DNA of 64,000 nucleotides, from the NCBI GenBank assembly GCA_007644065.1, contig VJWN01000009.1, positions 186,001-250,000 of the forward strand, in the 5' to 3' direction. The position numbers and the translations under genes were made by a program. The stretch is from Margaritispora aquatica. Lineage: Eukaryota > Ascomycota > Leotiomycetes > Helotiales > Discinellaceae. This document shows, one piece after another, positions 12,757 through 23,399 of the stretch. Positions within the stretch are counted from its first letter, which is position 1; each line of letters starts with the position of its first letter. Under the pieces are notes generated by a model that saw only the letters and a list, made by a program, of their open reading frames with translations, was not told the DNA's origin and did no database searches.

Positions 12757-14736
12757 ATGTCAGAAGAGAAGACGAATGTCAGCGCTGGTGATGTGAACCA
12801 TGCAGAGGAAATCACCCCGACCCCCGAGCGCAGCTATGGCTACGACACGGTCGTGGATGAGGAAACCGCCAGGTATACTACGACGCAAGCTGTGAATGTT
12901 GACGACGAGACCAGTCGGAGGCTGTTTTGGACTGTCAACAAACGTATCTTGGTTGTCATGTTGGGGGTAAGTCGAACGTGCTTCCTCTCTGTGGTCCTCT
13001 ATCGGCGGCTTCCACTGACATCTACTTTGTCTACTTTGCAGACCTACTTCTGTCAATCTCTTGATAAGGGGACTCTTGGTTTCAGTTCGATCATGGGAAT
13101 TAGAACCGACGCTCACCTTGTTGGTCAAGATGTAAGCCAATTTGGGAATTCAGAGCACGCACTACCTAACAGCGAATACAGTACTCGTGGTTAGGTACTA
13201 TTTTGTACATGGGTGTTCTAGTAGGGGAGTATCCCACCAACTTCCTCCTTCAGAAGTTGCCGGTTGCAAAGTACCTCTCCGTTAAGTAATATGCCCCGTC
13301 CCGCCCCACCCCGCACCTCCTATTTTGTGTGGTGGTGTAGTAAGATACTAACAGTCAATCCCAGTGTCTTTTTATGGGGTATGGTAGTTGCTTGCTCAGC
13401 CATTGCAACAAATTGGAAAGGGTTGATGGTGGTTCGGTTTCTGCTTGGCATCTTTGAGTCTTGTGTTCAGCCAGCATTCATCATCATGCAGGCTCCACTT
13501 GTCGTCTCTATCCGAAGTTACGCTGACATCTTAACAGAACTTCAATGTGGTACACTCGGAGAGAACAGACTGTTATGACCAGCATATGGTACTGCATGAC
13601 GGGAGTTCAACTAATGGTGCGTGGTGGACATTTCACCATCCCTATCCGTCTCGCTGATTGCTAACTTCTGACCAAAGGTTGGAGGCATCATTGCATGGGG
13701 CGCAAGCCACTATGTCGGACACTCAATAAAGTCCTGGCAACTTCTGTTTGTCATCTTGGGCTGTCTTACCTGTAGCTGGGCCATTTTTATTGGATGGTGG
13801 ATGCCCGACAGCCCAATGAAGGCCAAGTGTTTTTCTGAGGATGAGAAACGACTTATGATTGAGCGTGTTCGAGCCAACGAGACCGGAATTCAGAACAAGA
13901 CATATAAGCGATATCAGATCATCGAAACGCTTACGGACCCGCTCATCTGGTGTTACGTCCTTTTGCAAGGTACTAGCACAATCATAATCGGTGGCCTTGG
14001 AGTTTTTTCGAACATTATTATCACCAGTTTCGGATTCACCCCACTCCAGACGCAACTGCTCAACATCGCCCAAGGAGCTGTGACGATCGTTGTCATGATC
14101 GGCGGAGCGACACTCTCACAAACAACTGGGCAGACCATCTGGATCATGCATGCAAGTTCAGCGCAGCCTTTGGAAGTATAAACTGCTGACACTACTAACT
14201 TAGTTGTGGGCCGTCCCCCCCATCATTGGAACCGCCATTATTTACTCCATTCCACCTACGGCTGAGACCCGCGTCGGTCTTCTCGTCGCCTTCTACTGCA
14301 CTCAATTCTTCCTTGCAGAGGGAAACATGATCTTCTCTCTCATTTCTCGCAATATTGCCGGCCAAACGAAAAAGTCGTTATCACTTACTTTAACATTCAT
14401 GTACATTCCACTTCCTCTCCTTCCGTGCATAAAGTTTCTGACACTCGCGATAGCTTCTGGGCTGCCGGAAACATGGCAGGACCTCAAGTGTTCCAAAACA
14501 ATGACAAACCTCGCTATCTTCACGGTTTCATCACTCATTTCATTCTCTATGGAGTCTTTAACGCCATCCTTGTTGTCACGCGCCTCATCATTTCGCGCCG
14601 TAACCATGTGAAGCGAGTTGTTGCTGCAACTGCCGAGGCTATTGATGTTATAGCTGTAGATCAGAAGATTGAGCACGCTCATGCTTTCGAAGATATGACT
14701 GATCAGGAGAACCCGGATTTCAGATATGCAATTTAA
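12757..14736 (+). CDS. MFS transporter, Dal5/allantoate-permease (ACS) type
   Basis: Plasma-membrane carrier of the anion:cation symporter branch of the major facilitator superfamily, which moves organic acids and vitamins; 519 aa. Exons are 12757-12966, 13042-13131, 13182-13285, 13365-13487, 13538-13616, 13678-14151, 14204-14400 and 14454-14736. Family signs are RRLFWTVNKRILVVMLG, YFCQSLDKGTLGFSSIMGI, GEYPTNFLLQKLPVAKYL, VVRFLLGIFESCVQPAFI, TSMWYTRREQT and WAAGNMAGPQVFQ. The intron after 14151 starts GCAAGT and ends TTAG, a GC-AG intron. The intron after 13487 also needs a GC donor to keep the expected protein; this one is less certain because the donor is weak. Its place beside GH88 and lyase genes suggests uptake of acidic sugars or oligouronates, which is inference. 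Confidence 0.92.
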
Positions 14737-15054
14737 GATCAAAGGCTGAGGTCGACAAAGGCTCAGAATAGAAGAGCCCGTGACGGAAGACTGACGAGGC
14801 TAAATATGTCAAGCCAATTCCTCACTTGTTGTAATTAATTGAAAGCGTTATTGAACGGTTATGTTGAGTTTATCAACTTTATCTCATCAGTTGATTGTTA
14901 GTCAATATTGGTGGTATAGCTGTTTCTAGTTGGTTCCTACAATACATCATTTTGGAGCCAAATGAAATTACATCATCCTCAAGTATTCGTACTCATATCT
15001 CCACCCCCATTAGTCGTGATGTGCTGTTATATCAGCTGTCGAATCGCCTCATGT

Positions 15055-15488
15055 AGTAAGTGCAGTGTTCGAAATGGGTCGACCCGGGTCGACCCAGAGG
15101 GGTAGTCGGGTGGTTACCCGACCCAAGTGAAGTTTAAAGGATAGATACCCAGGATTTCGAAGGGTGTCCGGATTTCTCCGGGTTAACCCGGCTTTTTCGG
15201 AATAATGTAAATACGTACCGTAAGCCAATAAAAGGCTTTAGATTAGACCGATTATTATCCAAAAGTACACGTGACTTTTAGAGGGATTTAAACGAGAAAC
15301 TAATCTTATTACTTAAGTACGTCTCCTTACTATATATATATATACTAAAAAAGCTGGATTTACCCGGATTTTTAAATTTTTAAACTAGTAATACCTAACC
15401 CGTCAAAAATACGTCGGATGGATATCTAGCTCAAAATCTGGCGGGTTGAACGGGTTGACCCGGGCGAATTTCGAACACTGAGTAAGTG
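15055..15488. mobile_element. Non-autonomous hAT-like MITE with 8-bp target duplication
   Basis: The element spans 15063-15480 (418 bp). It starts CAGTGTTCGAAATGGGTCGA and ends with the inverted counterpart (GAATTTCGAACACTG). The terminal inverted repeat continues into CGACCCGGGTCGACCC-like sequence. It is bounded by a perfect 8-bp direct repeat, AGTAAGTG, at 15055-15062 and 15481-15488. CAG-starting TIRs with an 8-bp duplication are the hallmark of hAT elements. There is no transposase frame. The interior is AT-rich and holds a TATATA run. Confidence 0.88.
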
Positions 15489-15568
15489 GAGCACATACTG
15501 CACACGGCATGGATAACGGTAACAATCTAATCACCTGTAACATACTCCAGATACAGTGTGGTGCAATA

Positions 15569-15891
15569 ACTGAAGACCCCCCTTGTAACGCCAAGCAGCA
15601 TAATCCTAATACGGTATATTTTTCATGCCGCTTTTCCTACGACTTTTTTTTTATTAAAATATTAACAATACCGCCACGAAAAGAAAACTCCCCTTAGAGG
15701 AGGAAAAGAAGTATATTATATATAATATAAGGAATCTTATACTTTATAGACTAGCTATTACTATAAATAATAGAGTTGATACTCTGATACAGTTAAAAGA
15801 GTAGTTTATAAATATTGTGATTATAAAAGCAGCATAGAAAAGATACCGTATTAGGATTAAGCTGCTTGGCGTTACAAGGGGGGTCTTCAGT
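15569..15891. mobile_element. Tc1/mariner-like MITE flanked by TA
   Basis: Terminal inverted repeats of 49 bp start ACTGAAGACCCCCCTTGTAA at 15569 and end with its reverse complement at 15891, with a single mismatch that I can see. A TA dinucleotide lies directly outside each end (15567-15568 and 15892-15893), as expected for TA target duplications. The 225-bp interior is very AT-rich with a TATATTATATATAATATA palindrome and no coding frame. Confidence 0.75.
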
Positions 15892-15893
15892 TA

Positions 15894-16681
15894 TTATACC
15901 CTACTGTACTATCCATTGCGTCATCTGAGCACCAGAATAACACATTCAAGTAAGATATCAAAATTGCAGTCGTAGATGACCTAGGCCAACTATTTATCAT
16001 GACCAGTAAAGTGCTGTAACACATGGAGACTGCTTCGTGAAACATGGATAGAAGTCAAGCATCAGCTCCACCTTATGTCCATCCTCGTCAATCATCACAA
16101 CAGAACGGCAGACTGTTCGGTATGAAAGACGGCGTTAATTCCATCGGGAAATTCGTACTCAAATTCAGCATATACAGGTGAGTATCTGGTAAATTACCGA
16201 AATTATTCAGGATAAACCATCAATTTTGGCCAGCGACGCTGGAATCTACGACTTGTGGGTTCTATGCCGACAGCTATGGGGCAACGAGGAATTAGATACC
16301 CAGACATCTGCAGATTAGGGAGTCGACTCTATCAAATGCGACAATTGCGGAGGCTTCCAGGCAGGGACAATTTTAAAACATGGTTACAGTATAGTCATAT
16401 CGTTAAAATAGCGAGTAGTTCTTATCAACGGATTTGAGTCTTTGACCATCACATTTTGATCTAAAGGTAAGATCTTACTACACTTTTCACAAACACTCGC
16501 TTCTTTCCTGGACCTTGGCTGGTTGTATCTCGACGGCGAATGTCTAGTTTCCTCCGAAAGAAATCCCATCTCATCTCTCACGTAAACCATCCTGGAAGCC
16601 CCCCTGTCGAACCCCAGACGCCCCTCATCTGCCGGGTATTTGTGATGGGTTAGTTGAAGCGAACGTCACTCAGGGGGAAAG
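15894..16681. other. Gene-free interval before the first lyase gene
   Basis: No frame with a recognisable domain or splice-consistent exon series was found. Short open frames at 16255-16437 and 16384-16590 overlap on opposite strands and show no family features. Confidence 0.4.
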
Positions 16682-16831
16682 TTCCGGGCTTTACTCCGGC
16701 CACTGACTCAGTCATGAAAAATCTCCATGTTTGGTACTTTGAGCTCCCCTTTTGTACGGGAAGTAGGAACCGGTGTCTGCAGTAAACACCGAAAATCGAG
16801 ATGAAGTCAAGGGGGGAAATCTATATATGAT
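16682..16831 (+). promoter_or_regulatory. Promoter of first PL38-like gene: paired CCGG words and TATA box
   Basis: TTCCGGGCTTTACTCCGG (about 16682-16699) holds two CCGG words spaced like a dimer site. A TATA-like CTATATATG lies at about 16821-16829, roughly 105-110 bp before the ATG at 16932. The neighbouring paralogue has a TATATAA at the same distance from its own start. Confidence 0.4.
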
Positions 16832-16931
16832 GTAATAATGGTCAACTAATTTTCATTATTCTTTGGCAAGGGCGGCACGCAACTTCATCGATTGATTCTA
16901 GGAAGATAGGAAGCTGGAAAAGCATTCAATC

Positions 16932-18288
16932 ATGAAGGTAAAATTGAAATAAATTCTTAGATTCAAAGTATTAACTTCTTGTTGTAGTTCTTGGCATCAT
17001 TACTTCTCGTGCAGTTCGCGGTTGCAACCGTGATCAACACGCCGCGGTTGAATAGCGCTGCATTTCCCATTTCACCTACCACGTTGCCTTGGAGCAAACG
17101 TGAGCCTGGAGAGTTCAAACACCCGGGTTTATGGCATAGCCATGATGACCTCGAACGCATGAGAAGCAACGTATTAACCAATACGGAACCCTGGAAATCG
17201 GCTTTCGAGAAATTCAGTGTCGACAAGTACTCGTTGGCGAATTATACAATGCAAGGTCCCAAAACCGTGTTGGTCAGAGGAAGTGGAAGTAACTATACCA
17301 CTTTCACCCAGGATGTGAGAGCCGCATGGCAGAATGCTATTATGTGTAAGTTTTATTTGTAGCATGAGTATGTATAGCAAGGCGTTATTTATTAACTCGG
17401 GTGAAGGGTATATCACGAAAGACCAGGGCCATTGGAATCGAAGCACGACGATTCTTGATGCTTGGGGATCAACGCTTGTCGATGTCACCGGAACGGATGT
17501 TTCGCTCATGATAGGCTTAGAGGGAGACATGTTTGCAAATGCTGCAGAGATAATGCGTTGGGAAGGCGGCTGGGTCGAAGCCGGCTCGAAATGGCAAGGA
17601 GGCAGTGGATTCTCGATTCAGCTGTACTGGCTGTTCGCAAGACAATCGATCATTAACGGTCAGGCAAACTACGGCATGGTGAGTATCAAGGCCTTGCTAT
17701 CGTTCGCGGTATATCTAGATGACGTTGTTCTGGTAAGACTTTTCTTCATATATTCACACATTCGAATTCATTCCGACTAATAGATATGTTTAGTATAACT
17801 ATGCGCTATATCTCATGCTGAATGACCGATGTGCTGGAATCTACGGAAACTACAACTCCAAAACCGGACAACCTCTGGAGGCAGGTCGTGATCAAGGCCA
17901 TGTGCAAAGTGGATTGGCATGGACGGCTCAAGGAGCTCGTGTCATCAAGAACCAGGGCGGCGATCTCTTTGGATTCGACAATAATCTGCTTCTCCGCGCA
18001 GCAGAATATACTGCCAAATACAATCTCAACAATACGGTGGATTATGATCCAAAGATCTTTCGATGCGAGGCAGTTCTCGTTGGAGGTCCATGGAAAGAGA
18101 TTTCAACTGCGAACAAGGGCATTGGAATTGCCACTTGGGATATTCTGTACTACGAGTACGGAGTATTGAGAAAACTCAAAGCACCGTGGATAAAACAGGC
18201 GAAGGAAGCGCGTGGGTTCGAAGGAGCTCCAACTGGGAATAGTATTGATGATTTGCCCAGCTGGGGAGATTTGATTTGGGCGCGGTGA
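16932..18288 (+). CDS. Secreted alginate-lyase-superfamily protein (PL38-like), paralogue 1
   Basis: Probable secreted polysaccharide lyase of the alginate-lyase (PF05426-like) fold; fungal members in CAZy family PL38 include glucuronan lyases. Exons are 16932-16937 (ATG AAG), 16988-17343, 17378-17732 and 17794-18288, giving 403 aa. Joining exon 1 to exon 2 makes a signal peptide (MKFLASLLLVQFAVATV). Shared with paralogue 2 are HPGLWHSHDDLERMRS, ILDAWGSTLVDVTG, FANAAEIMRW and LEAGRDQGH (about residues 267-275), the likely catalytic region. The third intron boundary is odd: the only phase-correct choice, 17344-17377, is just 34 nt. Either it is a very short intron or the gene carries a small lesion. 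The WANWD of paralogue 2 is QANYG here, so activity may differ or be lost. Confidence 0.75.
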
Positions 18289-18893
18289 TAATTCCATCGA
18301 CATTTCCTTGTCATGAGAGGCTTGGAGTTTAATATAGAGCCATGCTTACTTCCAGCTACCTTTTTCATGCTATGACGACCTAAAAGGGCGGCTCAAGATG
18401 GAACGAAATAGAGTCCAACAGTCAAAAGTTTTAATATAATATACTAATTTACATCTATTTCTAATGTTTGATTTACAACCACCCCGCTATGGGCAAACCC
18501 ATGAACACTTGCGAAGCTCATATTGCAGTCTCGATGCCCACTTCTGTTCCTAGTGCAGTTAGTGTTCGAATTCCTCAGATGGGTTTATATGCTATTTCAT
18601 GTGATAAAATTCTAGCAAACATCTTATTACTTTTGTTTTGTACTGCCAGTGTAGAAAAATACTCCTTTCCATTACACATACCTAGGTAGATGAAGAATTG
18701 AGGGGGCGATTCGTAAGCGATGTGACCGTCCAGAACCTAGCACTTCCAGATTCCCGAAAGTTCGAATTTGCCTTACACACACAACTTGCAGAAGCATACT
18801 CAACAGACTGGATGAAAGATTTCGTGACATTTGGCAAGCTTTGACCGGGATTTTCTCATATGTGTGGAGCCTAACCCCACAATCAAGGGTCTT

Positions 18894-18924
18894 CCCCGGA
18901 CACAAACCCCGGACGTCCCCGGAC
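18894..18924. promoter_or_regulatory. Three direct CCCCGGAC repeats upstream of paralogue 2
   Basis: CCCCGGAC occurs at 18894, 18907 and 18917, about 325-355 bp before the ATG at 19249. TATATAA lies near 19150, about 100 bp before the ATG. The repeats share the CCGGA core with sites in the GH88 and GH127 promoters. A regulator site is plausible, not proven. Confidence 0.4.
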
Positions 18925-19248
18925 GCTCTGCCGTACAGTGGTGAAAATAATCGAAGAGGTTGTATTATTATTATCAGGACCAGCTCCGGAGCTTTCAAGT
19001 TCACGGAACGACCCCCGACTTTATTGTTAGGATACCAATGAACTACTACACAGGGTTACGTTTCGGACCAAATGAATTTTGGCAAAGCTCCGCAACAGGA
19101 TTTTGATCACGAGGGGTGAAAACTAGATGTGAGAGGAAGATTGAGCACTTATATAACTCTCTCAGATACTCTTTTGCGCTTGCGTTTCATCAACGACTTC
19201 TGACCATCCCTTGTTAATAAGGAAACAAGCAATCCATCTCATTTCAAC

Positions 19249-20436
19249 ATGTTCGCTCAACTTTCTCAACGAGTAACTCTACTTGGTATTGGTATTATGA
19301 CCATTGTAGAGGCGACATTTGTTCATCCTGGAATGCTACATACTGAGTCCGACTTCCAGAGGATGAGATCGAAAGTCGTTGCCAATGCTTCACCGTGGAT
19401 CACTTCGTGGAATCTCTTGACCGCCAACACTCACGCTTCATCCAACTACACCGCACGACCTCAGCCGATTGTATATCGTGGTGCTGATGGCGTTCATTCT
19501 GAAAACTATTCCATTCTTTTCAATGACATCGCGGCTGCGTACGCTCTCGCCCTGCGCTACCAAATTTCGGGCCAAACTCAGTATGCTTCGGCCGCTGTAA
19601 AGGTCATGAATGCTTGGGCATCTACTTTGACTACCCTTGCAGGAACGACAGACCGTTATCTGCTGGCTGGAATTCAAGGGTATCAGTTTGCCAATGCTGC
19701 AGAGATGTTGAGAGACTGGAGTGGATGGGTTACAGCTGATCAAGCGAGATTTGATACTATGATGGTGGATGTCTTCTACTCGGTCAACCATGACTTTCTT
19801 GTTCGTCACAATGATGCTGCAGTGGATCACTATTGGGCAAATTGGGACCTTTGCAACATCGCTTCCGTGATAGCCATTGGAATCCTCACCGATAATACAA
19901 CAATGTACAATGAAGGAATTACATACTTCAAATCTGGGGTGGGAAACGGCAACATCGAAAAGGCAATCTGGAAATTGTATACAGTGGACGGTGACGTGCT
20001 GGGACAAAACCAAGAAGCAGGGCGTGATCAAGGACATGCCACTCTTGACTTCGCTCTATTGGGACCGATTGCTCAGATGGCTTACAATCAAAACACCGAT
20101 TTGTGGGCATATCAGTCGAACAAAATACTGGCTGGCGCAGAGTATGTTTCGAAATACAATTTGGGTCTGGATGTCCCATATACTTCTTATACCAACAGCG
20201 ACGTTACGCAGAGTGTTATCTCTAATACCTCGAGAGGTAATATTCGACCTGTGTGGGAATTGATATATGGGCATTACAATGGTGTGAAGGGACTTTGTGC
20301 AAATTATACTGGCCAGTACCGTGCTTTGACCAATGCGAAGCTCGGGGGTGCCGAGGGAGGCGGTGGGAACTACGGGACTACGAGCACAGGATATGATCAA
20401 TTAGGGTATGGAACTCTTACCTTTCGAATGGAGTAA
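19249..20436 (+). CDS. Secreted alginate-lyase-superfamily protein (PL38-like), paralogue 2
   Basis: Single-exon 395-aa protein with an N-terminal hydrophobic signal (MFAQLSQRVTLLGIGIMTIV) directly followed by the mature motif FVHPGMLHTESDFQRMRSKV. Conserved landmarks of the alginate-lyase-like (alpha/alpha) barrel are ALALRYQISGQTQYASAAVK, MNAWASTLTTLAG, GYQFANAAEMLRDW, DHYWANWDLCNIASVIAIGI and NQEAGRDQGHA (residues 254-264). Length and motifs are intact, so this is the better candidate for an active lyase. The likely substrate, by analogy with characterised PL38 enzymes, is a glucuronan or other glucuronate-rich chain. It lies in the same direction as paralogue 1 about 1 kb downstream, which suggests tandem duplication followed by divergence. 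Beta-elimination products would suit the GH88 enzyme in the same cluster. Confidence 0.87.
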   Translation: MFAQLSQRVTLLGIGIMTIVEATFVHPGMLHTESDFQRMRSKVVANASPWITSWNLLTANTHASSNYTARPQPIVYRGADGVHSENYSILFNDIAAAYALALRYQISGQTQYASAAVKVMNAWASTLTTLAGTTDRYLLAGIQGYQFANAAEMLRDWSGWVTADQARFDTMMVDVFYSVNHDFLVRHNDAAVDHYWANWDLCNIASVIAIGILTDNTTMYNEGITYFKSGVGNGNIEKAIWKLYTVDGDVLGQNQEAGRDQGHATLDFALLGPIAQMAYNQNTDLWAYQSNKILAGAEYVSKYNLGLDVPYTSYTNSDVTQSVISNTSRGNIRPVWELIYGHYNGVKGLCANYTGQYRALTNAKLGGAEGGGGNYGTTSTGYDQLGYGTLTFRME

Positions 20437-20880
20437 GTCAACAGAATCAAACCGATCTCACTTTTCAAACTTTGTCGGAAAAGGGTTGGAAGGTTGGCTA
20501 AAGTTAAGAAGTTCTGTTGTTAAATTTGATTGAACGAAAGGTTTTACAAATTCAATCGATTCTTTGATATTTGAAACTTTAGAATTATTAAGGTTTAATA
20601 CCAATTTTAATGGTTTACTAACCATATACCTAAAAATAAGCTAGTAAAAACCGTTGGGTTTCACTGGCTTTTTCTAATAACCTCGGGGTTTTTGTCCAAT
20701 TTTGTTTAATATTCTATTTCTATAAAGCAGTTGCAATACCCGGCATCTTCTCCGCGCTATGTTCCGCTGGAGTTTTCACGTACAGTCCACATACCCATGC
20801 TTTTTTCTCTGTCCATACCTCCGATACCTAAGTCGTAATCCTGAATGAATTTTCATCACTTACCCCCCGTTATGCGATTG

Positions 20881-20896
20881 CCGGAGGCTTGTCCGG
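20881..20896. promoter_or_regulatory. Perfect palindrome CCGGA-N6-TCCGG before GH127 gene
   Basis: CCGGAGGCTTGTCCGG is an inverted repeat with 5-bp arms and a 6-bp spacer, about 200 bp before the ATG at 21095. Inverted CGG/CCG triplets at fixed spacing are the usual target of dimeric Zn2Cys6 proteins. It is the cleanest candidate operator of the cluster. Confidence 0.45.
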
Positions 20897-21094
20897 TCAT
20901 TGTCACGGTCGCCAAAGTCGCAATTGTTGACAACTCTGTGTTGATTCTGACCACGTTACTGCCGTTGGGCTCACTTAGGTCACCTCTCCCAAAAATGGGT
21001 GAAATCCATGAATATTAGAGCCTTTAGAGGGAGTTAACGTACTCGGGATTTTGTTTTGAAGTATTTGAAACTTAGTATCTGCCAGCACCACAGA

Positions 21095-23300
21095 ATGCAT
21101 ATCTCAATTGTCGTTGTTGCTCTATCTGTGCTTTCGGTTGCGATATCGATAAACCCGAGGAGTAAATCTTTACAGCTGCAACTTCGGTCAACTTCCCTGG
21201 GAAATCGAAGAGCTATGAATCAAACACTGATTCCTCTAAAGTATGACTTACTTCCCGTTGGCGCCGTTCAGCCCCTCGGCTGGGTCAGAGATGAACTCGA
21301 ACTAGAAGCCAGCGGTCTTGCAGGTCACCTCTTTGACTTTTATCGATATGTGAAGAGAAGTCAGTGGCTAGGTGGCACCGAAGAATATAGCGAGCTTCAT
21401 GAATCTGCTCCATATTGGTACAATAGTATTGTTCCATTGGCCTTCGTTCTTAATGATCAGAGACTGAAACATCAAGTCAATCAATTTCTTACGTATACCC
21501 TAGATCATCAGGCTGAGGATGGTTGGTTGGGTCCTGAAACTACGAGAAAGACTAGAGGAATATGGGCAAGATGTCTCCTTCTTCAGGGGATGATGAACCA
21601 TGCGATTGCAGACCCGAATCAAGCGGACAAGATCGTGGATTCTATCTTCCGCTTCACGTCACTGGTCAATAAAATGCTCAAAGCAAATTATACCGGCTTT
21701 ATACAACAACCTGGTGACAATTTCGATCCGTTTGGATTCGGCCTTGCCCGTGCGCATGAGCTCTCGACAACTCTACAGTGGTTATACGAGACCTACCCTG
21801 GAAGAGAAGAAGCCATGGTCTGGGAGACTATGGATTTGATGTGGTCGGGTGCCATAGCTGCAAATCGAGACTGGGCAAATTTCTTCGTCAAGGGTGTTTT
21901 CCCGCAAGTAGCAACCATAAAGGCCAAAAGCAACATGGAACACGGTGTGAATCTTGCACAGGGTCAGTTTGAAATGCGTTGTTATTTTGGACTACTTCAC
22001 TGACATCACAACAGGTCTAAGATATATGTATCAAAAATACAGGATGACTAGAAATGAAACCCTTGTACAGCAAACACGAGATGCTGTGAACATGACCATA
22101 GCTTATCAATCAACTCTCGCAGGAAGCATCACTGCAGACGAATATCTTGGTGGGCGAAGTCCTCAGCGTGGATCCGAGCTCTGTATGGCTGTAGAGACTA
22201 TGTTCTCTATGTCCTATTTGTACCGTGGGATGGGTGACAATCTTTTCGCGGATAGAGCTGAGTTGACTGCGTTTAATGCGTTACAGGGTGGGATTGCTCC
22301 AGATTGGTGGAGCCATCAGTATGTGACACAAGCGAACCAGCCATGGTCAAAGAACCTGACCGGCAAGCCGTACTTCAACGTTGTCCCCTATGGAAATGTT
22401 TTTGGTTTGGAGCCGAACTTTGTAAGTCCTCAAGAACTAGGTCTCTGTCTTCGTCACACTGATAAGTCATAGCCATGCTGCACGGTGAACCATCCACAGG
22501 CTTTACCGAAATTTCTCATCTCGTCATTCGTTAGGAAGGGTGATTCCGGGCTGGTGCACCAGCATTTAATTCCAGCATCAACGAATGTCAAAATTCATGG
22601 AGGGATGGCTTCAATAGCATGTGAGACCAATTACCCTTTTGGCCAAACTCTTCATTACACAACGAGTTCAACAATTTCTTGGGACTTCTATATACGGATT
22701 CCGGGCTGGGCAACCTCAGCGTCAACGATCAATTTTGGCCACGAGTCTCAACCGCTGAAAGCGAACAAAGATGGCCTTCAGAAGGTAAAGATCAGACCAG
22801 GTAGAAGCGAGTTCTTCATTACTCTCGGGGTCGAGATACAAGTTGTACCACTTGCGAACAATACCGTTGCTATTTATCGTGGCGCATTGCTTTACGCATT
22901 GGACATTGAATACACTGTTTCGTCTTCGACTCCGTTGAACTGGACCGACAGGGCAAGTCTCTCTTCCTCAGAATATGACTCTCGGGCCCAAGATCACGAG
23001 TATTTGCCTAAGTTTGCGAATTCTTGGGCTGTTGGAATCGATACTTCTCAGATGACTGTACATGATAGCTCTGCGATGGTTTACAAGTTGAAAAGTCCCG
23101 TTTTCACAAGGGGAGGACCGCCGGTGTATATAGAGGTTGCTGCAACTCGAATTTCATGGCCAGAGGAGAAGGGGACCGCTGCGCTTCCGCCAAGCAGTCC
23201 CGAAATCGAAGGAGAACCATTTACTGTTAAATTGGTCCCGTTTGGGAGTGCGAAGCTTCATATGGCACAATTGCCATTGGTTAGTCTTGGAAAGAAGTAG
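21095..23300 (+). CDS. GH127-type (DUF1680) beta-L-arabinofuranosidase-like protein
   Basis: Probable secreted glycoside hydrolase acting on terminal L-arabinofuranose; 700 aa. Exons are 21095-21962, 22015-22421 and 22473-23300. The first ATG of the frame is at 21095 and opens a signal peptide (MHISIVVVALSVLSVAI). The catalytic barrel includes PLGWVRDELELEASGLAGHL, YWYNSIVPLAFVLNDQRL and DGWLGP. The family's Glu/Cys cluster is present: E344 and C346 in SELCMAVETMF, and C427 and C428 in PCCTVNHPQALPKF, rebuilt exactly by splicing. These match the Glu338/Cys340/Cys417/Cys418 set of Bifidobacterium HypBA1. A C-terminal beta-rich domain follows (WDFYIRIPGWA, AIYRGALLYALDIE). It closes the uronate-glycan cluster; removal of arabinose branches from the acidic backbone is an inferred role. 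Confidence 0.9.
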
Positions 23301-23399
23301 ACATTTTGGTATCCAAAGTTTCACTAAACTTATTGATGTCCAATTTTGATTGTATTGCATTCCTCTCTTTGTGAAGCCTGGAAGAACGTGCGTTTAGTA

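Noticed and set aside
19438..20037. 199-codon frame antisense to the second PL38-like gene
   Set aside because: The plus frame has family motifs throughout; the antisense frame has none.
5285..23300. Reading the cluster as a secondary-metabolite cluster
   Set aside because: There is no polyketide synthase, NRPS, terpene synthase or DMATS; the enzymes are carbohydrate-active.
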